Shown here one piece after another: positions 24,858 to 32,273 of a stretch of DNA of 64,000 nt. This stretch comes from Aeromicrobium senzhongii. Its GTDB lineage: Bacteria; Actinomycetota; Actinomycetes; Propionibacteriales; Nocardioidaceae. The translations under genes and the position numbers were made by a program. The stretch's first letter is position 1. Every line of letters starts with the position of its first letter. The stretch covers positions 1,054,001 through 1,118,000 of the forward strand of contig NZ_CP060587.1 of assembly GCF_014334735.1 (NCBI RefSeq). Reading direction: 5' to 3'. The notes below the pieces were generated by a model, which made no database searches, was not told the origin of the DNA, and was given only the letters and a program-made list of their open reading frames with translations.

Positions 24858-26353
24858 CGCTGCGCGACGACCTTCGGTCCCGGCCCTGGCTGATCGCCTG
24901 GATCCTCCTGGTGCTGCCGCTGGCGTGGTGGACCGTGCAGCTCGTCGCAGGTGGGTGGGTCCCGCACGGTGACACCGCGGTGGCTGCCGTGCGGGTCCAC
25001 GACGTGTTCGGGTCGCACACCCCACTGCTCGGCATGCCCTCCACGAGCGGGCTGGCCGTGGAAGGCGTCCACGCCCACCACCCGGGGCCGCTGCAGTTCC
25101 AGCTGCTGGCGCCGCTGTACGCCCTGACCGGTCACGCGCCGTGGGCCCTCGTCGTGGGGTCGTTCGTCCTGATCGCGACCCTGCTGGCGCTGGCACTGGC
25201 CGCCGCGAACGCCGCCGGCGGCCGGCGCGGGGCGATCGCGGTCGCCGTCGCACAGGCGGTCGCGCTCCCGGTGGTGGGCGCGGGCCTCGTCACCCCGTGG
25301 AACCCGTGGGTCGCCATGGTCGCGTTCACGGCGGCCGTCGCGTCCGGTTGGGCGATCCTCGTCGGCCGCGGACGGTGGTGGCCCGTCTTCATCGTGACGC
25401 TCTCCCTGGCCGCGCAGTCCCACCTCGCCGTCGCGCCCGTGGCGGTCGTGCTGGGGGTGGTGGCACTGGTCGCCTCGGTCGTGCTGTGGCGTGCCGGCCT
25501 GCTGCAGATGAGCCGAGGCACCGTCATCCTGACCGCCGTCCTGGGTCTCGTCTGCTGGGTCGCCCCGCTCGCGGACGTCGCGACGCGTCGTCCGCACAAC
25601 CTGGAGCTGTTGCTGCGGGTCGCCGGCGCCGGGGACGGCGCGCCCGTCCTCTCGGTCGTCGTGCTGGCGGGGGCCGGCGCGCTGTTGTGGTGGCTCCATC
25701 GGCATGGCGGGGGAGTGGCCTCGGGGAGGCCATCGGTCGTGGTCCCCTGGGTTGCCATCGTCACGGCCGTCCTGCTGCTGTCGGCGACCCGCGCCGGCGG
25801 TGGACGGGCCGGCTACATCGCCATCGGGCTGCCGGCCGTGCTGATCCTGCTGACGTGGCCCGTCGTGGGCTGGTGGAGCCGGTCCCGGCACGCCCGGGCA
25901 GCCGCCGGCGTCCTCGTCGCCGTGGTGGCCCTCGGTCTGCTGCTGGTCCCTCGACCGTTCGAGCGGCTCATCGGCGCGGACGCCGATCGTGCGGCGGTCG
26001 TGGTCGAGCGCGCCCGCCAGGTGGCGCGGGGGATCGACGGGCCGGTCGTGATCCGGTCGACCGGGAGTACCGCCTGGGCCGACATCGCTCCAGCGGTCTA
26101 TGCCGCACTCGTAGCCGGCGGGCGCGAGGTCTACTTCGAGCCCCGGGTCGACGGGCAGCGCGAGGACGACTTCCGTCACCCGCGCCACCTGGACGCCCCT
26201 CACCGCACGCTGCTCGTCGACAGCTACGCGGATCGGCCCCAGCCGGCACCGGAGGGGGCCGTGGTCGAGCGGGTCGAACTGCCCGAGCGGCCGGAGGCTC
26301 CCGCGCCCGGCGGCGACCGTTACGTCGACCTGGTCCTGACCCCGGCGGGGTGA
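24854..26353 (+). CDS. polytopic membrane protein, GT-C-like (499 aa)
   Basis: About ten or more transmembrane segments up to residue 380, then a soluble domain of about 110 residues. Motifs shared with the protein at 27296: WVPHGDTAVAAVRVHD in the first external loop (acidic residues where GT-C glycosyltransferases place their catalytic Asp), HPGPLQFQLLAPLYAL, TPWNPWVAM and QSHLAV. These suggest a lipid-linked sugar transferase of the cell envelope, but no family was firmly recognised. The start codon overlaps the small upstream gene. It converges on panB. Confidence 0.65.
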   Translation: MTLRDDLRSRPWLIAWILLVLPLAWWTVQLVAGGWVPHGDTAVAAVRVHDVFGSHTPLLGMPSTSGLAVEGVHAHHPGPLQFQLLAPLYALTGHAPWALVVGSFVLIATLLALALAAANAAGGRRGAIAVAVAQAVALPVVGAGLVTPWNPWVAMVAFTAAVASGWAILVGRGRWWPVFIVTLSLAAQSHLAVAPVAVVLGVVALVASVVLWRAGLLQMSRGTVILTAVLGLVCWVAPLADVATRRPHNLELLLRVAGAGDGAPVLSVVVLAGAGALLWWLHRHGGGVASGRPSVVVPWVAIVTAVLLLSATRAGGGRAGYIAIGLPAVLILLTWPVVGWWSRSRHARAAAGVLVAVVALGLLLVPRPFERLIGADADRAAVVVERARQVARGIDGPVVIRSTGSTAWADIAPAVYAALVAGGREVYFEPRVDGQREDDFRHPRHLDAPHRTLLVDSYADRPQPAPEGAVVERVELPERPEAPAPGGDRYVDLVLTPAG

Positions 26354-26360
26354 GGGCGGC

Positions 26361-27212
26361 TCAGCTCTCGAAGACGTGCTCGGGGCCGGGGAAGGTCCCG
26401 TCGGCGACCTCGCTCTGGAACTGGTCGACGGCGCCGGCGATGATGCCGCGCAGATCGGCGTACTGCTTGACGAAGCGCGGCGCCTTGCCCGACCGCAGGC
26501 CCAGCATGTCCTGCCACACCAGCACCTGGGCGTCACAGTCCGCGCCGGCGCCGATGCCGATCGTGGGGATGTGCAGCGTGGCGGTGATCTCGGCGGCGAC
26601 AGGCGCCGGGACCATCTCCATCACGACGCTGAAGGCTCCGGCGTCCTGGACGGCCAGGGCGTCGTCGATGAGCTTCTGGCGGGCGTCGCCGCGACCCTGG
26701 ACCCGGTAGCCGCCGAGGTTGTGCTCGGACTGGGGCGTGAAGCCGATGTGCGCCATCACCGGGATGCCGCCCTCGGTGAGCTTGCGGATCTGGGGGGCCA
26801 TCTCGGCGCCGCCCTCGAGCTTGACCGCGTGCGCCAGACCCTCCTTCATGAACCGGACGCCGGTGTCGTAGGCCTGCTCGGGCGAGCGCTGGTAGGAGCC
26901 GAAGGGCAGGTCGGCGACGACCAAGGCGCGCCGGACCGAGCGCGTGACGCCCTTCGTGAGGGCGAGCATCTCGTCCACCGTGATCGGCAGGGACGACTCG
27001 TAGCCGTACACGTTGTTGGCGGCGGAGTCGCCGATGAACACGACCGGGACACCGGCCTCGTCGAAGATCTGCGCGGTGTACTGGTCGTAGCTGGTGAGCA
27101 TCACCCACTTGTGGCCCTCGGACTTCCACTTCGCGAGGTGGTGGGTGCGGACCTTGCGCACGTCGGGCGAGGTCGTCGGACGGGAACCGTAGGGTGCGGG
27201 CTCTTCAGTCAT
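26361..27212 (-). CDS. panB: 3-methyl-2-oxobutanoate hydroxymethyltransferase (283 aa)
   Basis: Ketopantoate hydroxymethyltransferase, first step of pantothenate and coenzyme A synthesis (5,10-methylene-THF plus alpha-ketoisovalerate). The TIM-barrel landmarks are all present: MLTSYDQYTAQIFDEAGV, GDSAANNVYGYESSLPIT (metal-binding Asp), GGAEMAPQI, HIGFTPQSEHNLGGYRVQGR and IGIGAGADCDAQVLVWQDML. Start: ATG at 27210-27212 with TACTGT seven bases upstream on the minus strand (leaderless); an earlier in-frame ATG at 27236 would include the promoter. It lies between two paralogous membrane-protein genes. Confidence 0.96.
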   Translation of the reverse strand: MTEEPAPYGSRPTTSPDVRKVRTHHLAKWKSEGHKWVMLTSYDQYTAQIFDEAGVPVVFIGDSAANNVYGYESSLPITVDEMLALTKGVTRSVRRALVVADLPFGSYQRSPEQAYDTGVRFMKEGLAHAVKLEGGAEMAPQIRKLTEGGIPVMAHIGFTPQSEHNLGGYRVQGRGDARQKLIDDALAVQDAGAFSVVMEMVPAPVAAEITATLHIPTIGIGAGADCDAQVLVWQDMLGLRSGKAPRFVKQYADLRGIIAGAVDQFQSEVADGTFPGPEHVFES

Positions 27213-27219
27213 GGCGATC

Positions 27220-27225
27220 ACAGTA
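27220..27225 (-). promoter_or_regulatory. -10 hexamer TACTGT, leaderless promoter of panB
   Basis: TACTGT on the minus strand, seven bases before ATG 27212. Confidence 0.5.
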
Positions 27226-27253
27226 GTCCCCGGCACGTGTCGCGAACGGCCCG

Positions 27254-27259
27254 TAGACT
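27254..27259 (+). promoter_or_regulatory. -10 hexamer TAGACT for the 564-aa membrane protein
   Basis: TAGACT 37 bases before the GTG at 27296; a leader of about 30 nt with AAGGA follows, so this gene is not leaderless. Confidence 0.45.
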
Positions 27260-27295
27260 GCCGAGGTCCTCGACCCCGTCCCGCGCAAGGAACCC

Positions 27296-28990
27296 GTGCC
27301 GACCTCGCCCGCCTCGATCCGCACCCGGATCGGCCGCCGCCTCGCCGTACGAGAACATCTCTGGTTCTGGACGGTCTTCGCCGTCCTGCTGCTGCCGATC
27401 GCCTGGTGGTTCGTCTCGCGCCTCGGCGAGGGCTGGCTGCCCCAGGGTGACGACGCGATGATCGCCATCCGGGCCCACGACGCGTGGACCGGACACTGGC
27501 CCCTGGTCGGCATGCGCTCGACCAGCGACCAGACGGTCGACGGGGTGTTCGCGTACCACCCCGGGCCGCTGGAGTTCTACGTGATCGGCCTGCCGTACCT
27601 GCTCTCCAGCTGGCACGTGTGGGGCCTGCTGCTCGGCTGCGCCCTCGTGCTGGCGGCGTTCGTCGGCGTCACGCTGTGGTCGGGCTACCGTGCCGCCGGC
27701 CGGCCCGGGCTGCTCGTCATGGCCGGTGCCACGATCACGCTCTACGGACTGTTCGGCTCGGTGCTGGTGCTGCCGTGGAACCCGTGGCCGACCGTCTTCG
27801 GCCTGCTGGCGAGCCTCGCGGTCGCCTGGCGGATGCTGTTGGGTCACCGAGGGCTGTGGCCGTTGTTCATGGTGTGCGTCAGCTGGACGGGCCAGGCGCA
27901 CCTGGGCGTCACGCCGGTCGTGGGCCTGCTGGGCGTGTGGATGCTCGCGCTGACCCTCCGGCGGTGGTGGCGCGGCTACCGCAGCGCACCGGGCGCTGTC
28001 AGCAAGACCCTGATGGTGACACTCGTGTGCTGGGCGGGTCCGATGATCGAGGTGGTGACCTATTCACCCAACAACATCGGCGAGATCCTGGCGCTGACCA
28101 CCGCCGAGAAGACCGAGGACACGGCGCGGGGCCAGGCATGGGTCCACCTCAGCCAGATGATGTTCCCGTGGACACGCCGGTGGCGTGACGCGGGCGAGGC
28201 CACCTGGCCCGCCCTCGTGCTGCTGGCGGTCGCCGTCCTGGCCGTGGCGTGGCGGTGGCGCGACCGCCGTCTCCGTCGCCGGATCGATCCGGACGTCGAC
28301 GCCGCGACCAGCGCCGTCGTCGTGGGGCTCTTCGCCCTCGTCGCGTGCTTCTGGGCCGGGACGCGCACCGGAGGCGACCTGCGCATCGTCTACCTGGACT
28401 TCACGATGGCCGGGCCCGTGTTCTTCACGGCCGCGGTCGCGCTGTGGGGCTTCCACCGCGCCCGGCTGACGCTGCAGGAGCGCGGCGAGACGCCTGCGCG
28501 CCTGCAGCAGTGGGGCCGCTTCGCCGCGGCGGCTGCGCTGGTCCTGCCGGCGGTGGGGGCCACCAGTGGCTGGGCCTCGGTCCGGACCTTCGTCGAGGCG
28601 GGCAACGAGGTCAACACCGAGCAGGCCCGGCTCGTGCTCGACGAACTGGTGCCCGTCCTGCAGAAGTGGCCGTACGCCGACCTGCCGGTCCAGCTCGAGG
28701 GCATGGGCTTCACGGCCTGGGGCAGCGTCGGACCGGCGGTGTCCCACGAGCTCATCGTCGAAGGACGTGACGTCTACTACGAGTCCTGGTGGCCCAAGTC
28801 CGCCGACGACGACCACCGCCGGCCGCGCGACATCGACGGCCAGCGGGTCGTGGTGCGATTCGAGGAGCGCGCGGGCGACACCGGCTGGGCCGATCCGCAG
28901 GAGCCGGCCGACGAGACGTTCACCTACCCGCTGCTGACCGACGAGGGCGACGGCGAGATCCGCGTCCTGGTGTCGGTCCGCGACGAGTGA
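27296..28990 (+). CDS. polytopic membrane protein, paralogue of the 24854 gene (564 aa)
   Basis: Same architecture as the 499-aa protein on the other side of panB: an N-terminal TM, an external loop WLPQGDDAMIAIRAHD, then HPGPLEFYVIGLPYLL, LPWNPWPTVFG and QAHLGVTP. About ten TM helices run to residue 430 and a soluble domain of 130 residues follows (QLEGMGFTAWGSVGPAV region, which corresponds to the STAWADIAPAVYAALV region of the paralogue). A GT-C type glycosyltransferase for an envelope glycan is the best guess, based on the acidic loop motif. Start GTG 27296 with AAGGA upstream. Confidence 0.65.
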   Translation: MPTSPASIRTRIGRRLAVREHLWFWTVFAVLLLPIAWWFVSRLGEGWLPQGDDAMIAIRAHDAWTGHWPLVGMRSTSDQTVDGVFAYHPGPLEFYVIGLPYLLSSWHVWGLLLGCALVLAAFVGVTLWSGYRAAGRPGLLVMAGATITLYGLFGSVLVLPWNPWPTVFGLLASLAVAWRMLLGHRGLWPLFMVCVSWTGQAHLGVTPVVGLLGVWMLALTLRRWWRGYRSAPGAVSKTLMVTLVCWAGPMIEVVTYSPNNIGEILALTTAEKTEDTARGQAWVHLSQMMFPWTRRWRDAGEATWPALVLLAVAVLAVAWRWRDRRLRRRIDPDVDAATSAVVVGLFALVACFWAGTRTGGDLRIVYLDFTMAGPVFFTAAVALWGFHRARLTLQERGETPARLQQWGRFAAAAALVLPAVGATSGWASVRTFVEAGNEVNTEQARLVLDELVPVLQKWPYADLPVQLEGMGFTAWGSVGPAVSHELIVEGRDVYYESWWPKSADDDHRRPRDIDGQRVVVRFEERAGDTGWADPQEPADETFTYPLLTDEGDGEIRVLVSVRDE

Positions 28991-29005
28991 GCTCCGCCCG
29001 CCGGC

Positions 29006-30757
29006 TCAGAGCTGCTCGCGCCAGCGGCTCGTGATCGGCACCCGCCGGTCGCGGCCGAAGTTGCGCTTGCTGATCTTCGGGCCCGGCGGGTACTGGCGAC
29101 GCTTGTACTCCGCCCGGTCGACCAGGGTGACGACCTTCTCGACGATCTCGGCGTCGAATCCCTCGGCGACGACCTCGGCCGAGCTGAGGTCGCGCTCGAC
29201 GTAGGCGTCGAGGATCCCGTCCAGCACGGGGTAGGGCGGCAGGCTGTCGGAGTCGCGCTGGCCCGGTCGCAGCTCGGCCGACGGCTCCTTCGAGATCGTG
29301 TTCGGCGGGATCGGGGGCGTCTCGCCCCGGGACTCGGCCCACGCGTTGCGCCACTTCGCCAGCTCCCACACGATCGTCTTGGGCACGTCCTTGATCGGGG
29401 CGTATCCACCGACCGCGTCGCCGTAGATCGTCGAGTAGCCGGTTGCCAGCTCGGACTTGTTGCCGCACGCCAGCACCAGATGGTTCTCGGCGTTCGACAG
29501 TCCCATCCAGATGACGGCGCGGATGCGGGCCTGCAGGTTCTCCTCGGCGATGCCCTCGAGGTGCAGCGCGTCCTGGTAGGCGTCGAAGATCGGGGCGATC
29601 GGGATCGTGCGCAGGTCCAGGCCGGTGCGCTGGGCCTGGTCGGCGGCGTCGGAGCGCGAGTGCTCGGTGGACCACTCGCTGGGGTTGGAGACGCCGAAGA
29701 CGCGGTCCGGTCCCAGGGCGTCGCAGGCGAGGGCCGCGACGAGGGTGGAGTCGATGCCGCCGGACATGCCGAACAGGACCGAGCGGAAGCCGTTCTTCTC
29801 GACGTAGTCGCGCAGGCCCAGGACGATCGCCTGCCAACGCTCGCCCAGGTCGTCCCACCGCTCGGCCACCGAGGGCGCGGCGGGCTCGTAGGCCGGCAGC
29901 GGCTCCTGACTGATGATCGTGCGCTCGACCAGCAGCCCTTCGAAGCGGGTGCCCGGCTCCGGCATGGCTGCCGTGGCGGCCGGCAGGTCGAGGTCCACGA
30001 CCAGCAGCTCGGTCTGGAACTGCGCGGCGCGGGCGACGAGCTCGCCACGGGTGTCGACGACCAGCGAGTCGCCGTCGAAGACCAGCTCGTCCTGTCCGCC
30101 GACGAGGTTGGCGTACGCCAGGGCGCACTCGCCCTCGACGGCGCGCCGGGCGCACAGCTCGAGGCGCTCGTCGTCCTTGGCGGCCTCGTACGGCGAGCCG
30201 TTCAGCACGACCAGCAGGCCGGCCTCGGCGGCCTTCGCGGCCCGGGAGGGGCCCTCCTGCCAGATGTCCTCGCAGATCGCGATCGCGATGTCGACGCCGT
30301 GCACCTGGACGATCTGCAGCCGCTCACCGGACACGAAGTGGCGGAACTCGTCGAAGACGCCGTAGTTGGGCAGGTGGTGCTTGTCGTAGCGGGCGACGAC
30401 CGCGCCGTCGTGGATGATCGAGGCGGCGTTGACCGGTGCGTTCTTCGGGACGCCGAGGCGGTCGGGGATGTCCCGGGCGCGATCGAGATGGCCGACGATC
30501 ACGACGAGGTCCTGCAGACCCTCCTGGACGAGCTGCTCGCTCAGGGACGCGACGGCGGCCTGCGAGCGCTCGATGAAGGAGCGACGGTAGGCGAGGTCCT
30601 CGATCGGATAGCCGGTCAGCGCCATCTCGGGTGTGACGAGCACGTGCGCCCCGGCAGCGTGCGCCTCACGCGCCTGCTGCAGGACGATCTCGAGGTTGCC
30701 GGCGACGTCTCCGACGACGGGGTTGACCTGGGCTAGGGCGAGACGAAGTTGAGGCAC
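29006..30757 (-). CDS. nadE: glutamine-dependent NAD+ synthetase (583 aa)
   Basis: Last step of NAD synthesis: amidates deamido-NAD using ammonia from glutamine. Residues 1-270 are a nitrilase-type glutaminase domain (VTPEMALTGYPIEDL with Glu, YDKHHLPNYGVFDEFRHF with Lys, AIAICEDIWQEG with the Cys nucleophile). Residues about 290-583 are the synthetase with the PP-loop FGMSGGIDSTLVAALA and GNKSELATGYSTIYGDAVGG. Fits the bacterial two-domain form. Start: GTG at 30755-30757 with TACGCT seven bases upstream, a leaderless start. Divergent from glnA across a region full of inverted repeats. Confidence 0.96.
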   Translation of the reverse strand: MPQLRLALAQVNPVVGDVAGNLEIVLQQAREAHAAGAHVLVTPEMALTGYPIEDLAYRRSFIERSQAAVASLSEQLVQEGLQDLVVIVGHLDRARDIPDRLGVPKNAPVNAASIIHDGAVVARYDKHHLPNYGVFDEFRHFVSGERLQIVQVHGVDIAIAICEDIWQEGPSRAAKAAEAGLLVVLNGSPYEAAKDDERLELCARRAVEGECALAYANLVGGQDELVFDGDSLVVDTRGELVARAAQFQTELLVVDLDLPAATAAMPEPGTRFEGLLVERTIISQEPLPAYEPAAPSVAERWDDLGERWQAIVLGLRDYVEKNGFRSVLFGMSGGIDSTLVAALACDALGPDRVFGVSNPSEWSTEHSRSDAADQAQRTGLDLRTIPIAPIFDAYQDALHLEGIAEENLQARIRAVIWMGLSNAENHLVLACGNKSELATGYSTIYGDAVGGYAPIKDVPKTIVWELAKWRNAWAESRGETPPIPPNTISKEPSAELRPGQRDSDSLPPYPVLDGILDAYVERDLSSAEVVAEGFDAEIVEKVVTLVDRAEYKRRQYPPGPKISKRNFGRDRRVPITSRWREQL

Positions 30758-30764
30758 GGCACCC

Positions 30765-30770
30765 AGCGTA
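30765..30770 (-). promoter_or_regulatory. -10 hexamer TACGCT, leaderless promoter of nadE
   Basis: TACGCT on the minus strand, seven bases before GTG 30757. Confidence 0.5.
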
Positions 30771-30799
30771 GGACGTGCCCGTGGGGCGGGCTGGGTGAC

Positions 30800-30887
30800 G
30801 GTTTACCACGGTGCCATGGGAAGTTGGCGCCTCCCCAGGGAAACTTCCCTGGGGAGGCGCGGGTTTACCACGGGACCGTGGTAAACC
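30800..30887. repeat. compound inverted-repeat array between nadE and glnA
   Basis: Three copies of GGTTTACCACGG: one direct at 30800-30811, and two forming a perfect palindrome at 30862-30873 and 30876-30887 (2-bp centre). Between them is a second, unrelated perfect hairpin GCGCCTCCCCAGGGA (30827-30841), AACT loop, TCCCTGGGGAGGCGC (30846-30860). It sits between the two divergent leaderless promoters. It could be a regulator-binding array, a supercoil-sensitive structure or a small repeat element. Confidence 0.8.
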
Positions 30888-30915
30888 GCGCCCACGAGCG
30901 ACCGGGACCGGGCCC

Positions 30916-30921
30916 TACACT
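30916..30921 (+). promoter_or_regulatory. -10 hexamer TACACT, leaderless promoter of glnA
   Basis: TACACT exactly six bases before ATG 30928, with no ribosome site between; it rejects the longer upstream frame opening at 30811. Confidence 0.6.
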
Positions 30922-30927
30922 GACCGC

Positions 30928-32265
30928 ATGAGTAAGCAGGAGGACTTCGTCCTACGCGCGATCGAGGAGCGGGACGTCCGCTTCGTCCGGCTGTGGTTCA
31001 CCGACGTGCTCGGATCGTTGAAGTCGGTGGCCATCGCCCCGACCGAGCTCGAGGGCGCGTTCGAGGAGGGCATCGGCTTCGACGGCTCGGCCATCGAGGG
31101 CTTCGCCCGGGTGCACGAGGCCGACATGCTGGCCAAGCCCGACCCGACGTCGTTCCAGATCCTGCCGTGGCGCGGCGAGACCCCGGCGACCGCGCGGATG
31201 TTCTGCGACATCGCGATGCCTGACGGCAGCCCTTCGTACGCCGACCCCCGGTACGTGCTCAAGCGCGCGCTGGCCAAGGCGTCGGACGCGGGCTTCACCT
31301 TCTACACGCACCCCGAGATCGAGTTCTTCGTCTTCAAGAACAAGCCCGACCCCGGCACCCGCCCGGTCGCGGTCGACGACAGCGGCTACTTCGACCACAC
31401 GGCCCAGGGCGCCAGCCAGGACTTCCGCCGCGAGGTCATCTCGATGCTCGAGGCGATGGGCATCTCGGTCGAGTTCAGCCACCACGAGGGCGGTCCCGGC
31501 CAGCAGGAGATCGACCTGCGGTACGCCGACGCCCTGTCGATGGCCGACAACATCATGACGTTCCGCACGATCGTGCGTGAGGTCGCGCTGAGTCAGGGCA
31601 AGTGGGCGTCGTTCATGCCCAAGCCGTTCACCGACCACCCGGGCTCGGGCATGCACACGCACGTCTCGCTGTTCGAGGGCGACGAGAACGTCTTCTACGA
31701 GGCCGGCGCCAAGTACCAGCTCAGCAAGACCGGGCGCGCGTTCATCGCCGGCATCTTGCACCACACGCCCGAGATCACGGCCGTGACGAACCAGTGGGTC
31801 AACTCCTACAAGCGTCTGGCGTGGGGCGGCGAGGCGCCGAACTACGTCTGCTGGGGCCACAACAACCGCTCGGCCCTCGTGCGGGTCCCGATGTACAAGC
31901 CGCACAAGTCCGGGTCGGCCCGCGTCGAGCTGCGCGCCCCCGACTCGGCCTGCAACCCGTACCTGGCGTACGCGCTGATCCTGGCCGCGGGCCTCAAGGG
32001 CATCGAGAACGACTACCCGCTGCCGCCCGAGGCCGAGGACGACGTGTGGTCGCTGAGCGAGAACGAGCGACGCGCGATGGGCATCTCGCCGCTGCCGCGC
32101 AACCTCGACGAGGCGATCCGCACGATGGAGACCAGCGAGCTGGTCGCCGAGACGCTCGGTGAGCACGTGTTCGACTTCTTCCTGCGCAACAAGCGAGCCG
32201 AGTGGCAGGACTACCGCTCGCAGGTGACGCAGTTCGAGATCGACCGTCTCATGCCGGTCCTCTAG
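30928..32265 (+). CDS. glnA: type I glutamine synthetase, GlnA2-like (445 aa)
   Basis: ATP-dependent ligation of ammonia to glutamate; dodecameric cytoplasmic enzyme. Motifs include GFDGSAIEGFARVHEADM, EIEFFVF, EVEFSHHEGGPGQQEIDLRYADAL (metal ligands), KPFTDHPGSGMHTHVSLFE and NRSALVRVPMY. Its place directly before glnE matches glnA2 (Rv2222c) of mycobacteria. Where adenylylated enzymes have the D-L-Y-[DE]-L-P-P-E loop, this protein appears to read DVWSLSENE, with Trp in place of the modified Tyr, so it may not be a GlnE substrate. Leaderless start. Confidence 0.94.
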   Translation: MSKQEDFVLRAIEERDVRFVRLWFTDVLGSLKSVAIAPTELEGAFEEGIGFDGSAIEGFARVHEADMLAKPDPTSFQILPWRGETPATARMFCDIAMPDGSPSYADPRYVLKRALAKASDAGFTFYTHPEIEFFVFKNKPDPGTRPVAVDDSGYFDHTAQGASQDFRREVISMLEAMGISVEFSHHEGGPGQQEIDLRYADALSMADNIMTFRTIVREVALSQGKWASFMPKPFTDHPGSGMHTHVSLFEGDENVFYEAGAKYQLSKTGRAFIAGILHHTPEITAVTNQWVNSYKRLAWGGEAPNYVCWGHNNRSALVRVPMYKPHKSGSARVELRAPDSACNPYLAYALILAAGLKGIENDYPLPPEAEDDVWSLSENERRAMGISPLPRNLDEAIRTMETSELVAETLGEHVFDFFLRNKRAEWQDYRSQVTQFEIDRLMPVL

Positions 32266-32273
32266 GCGTCGCC

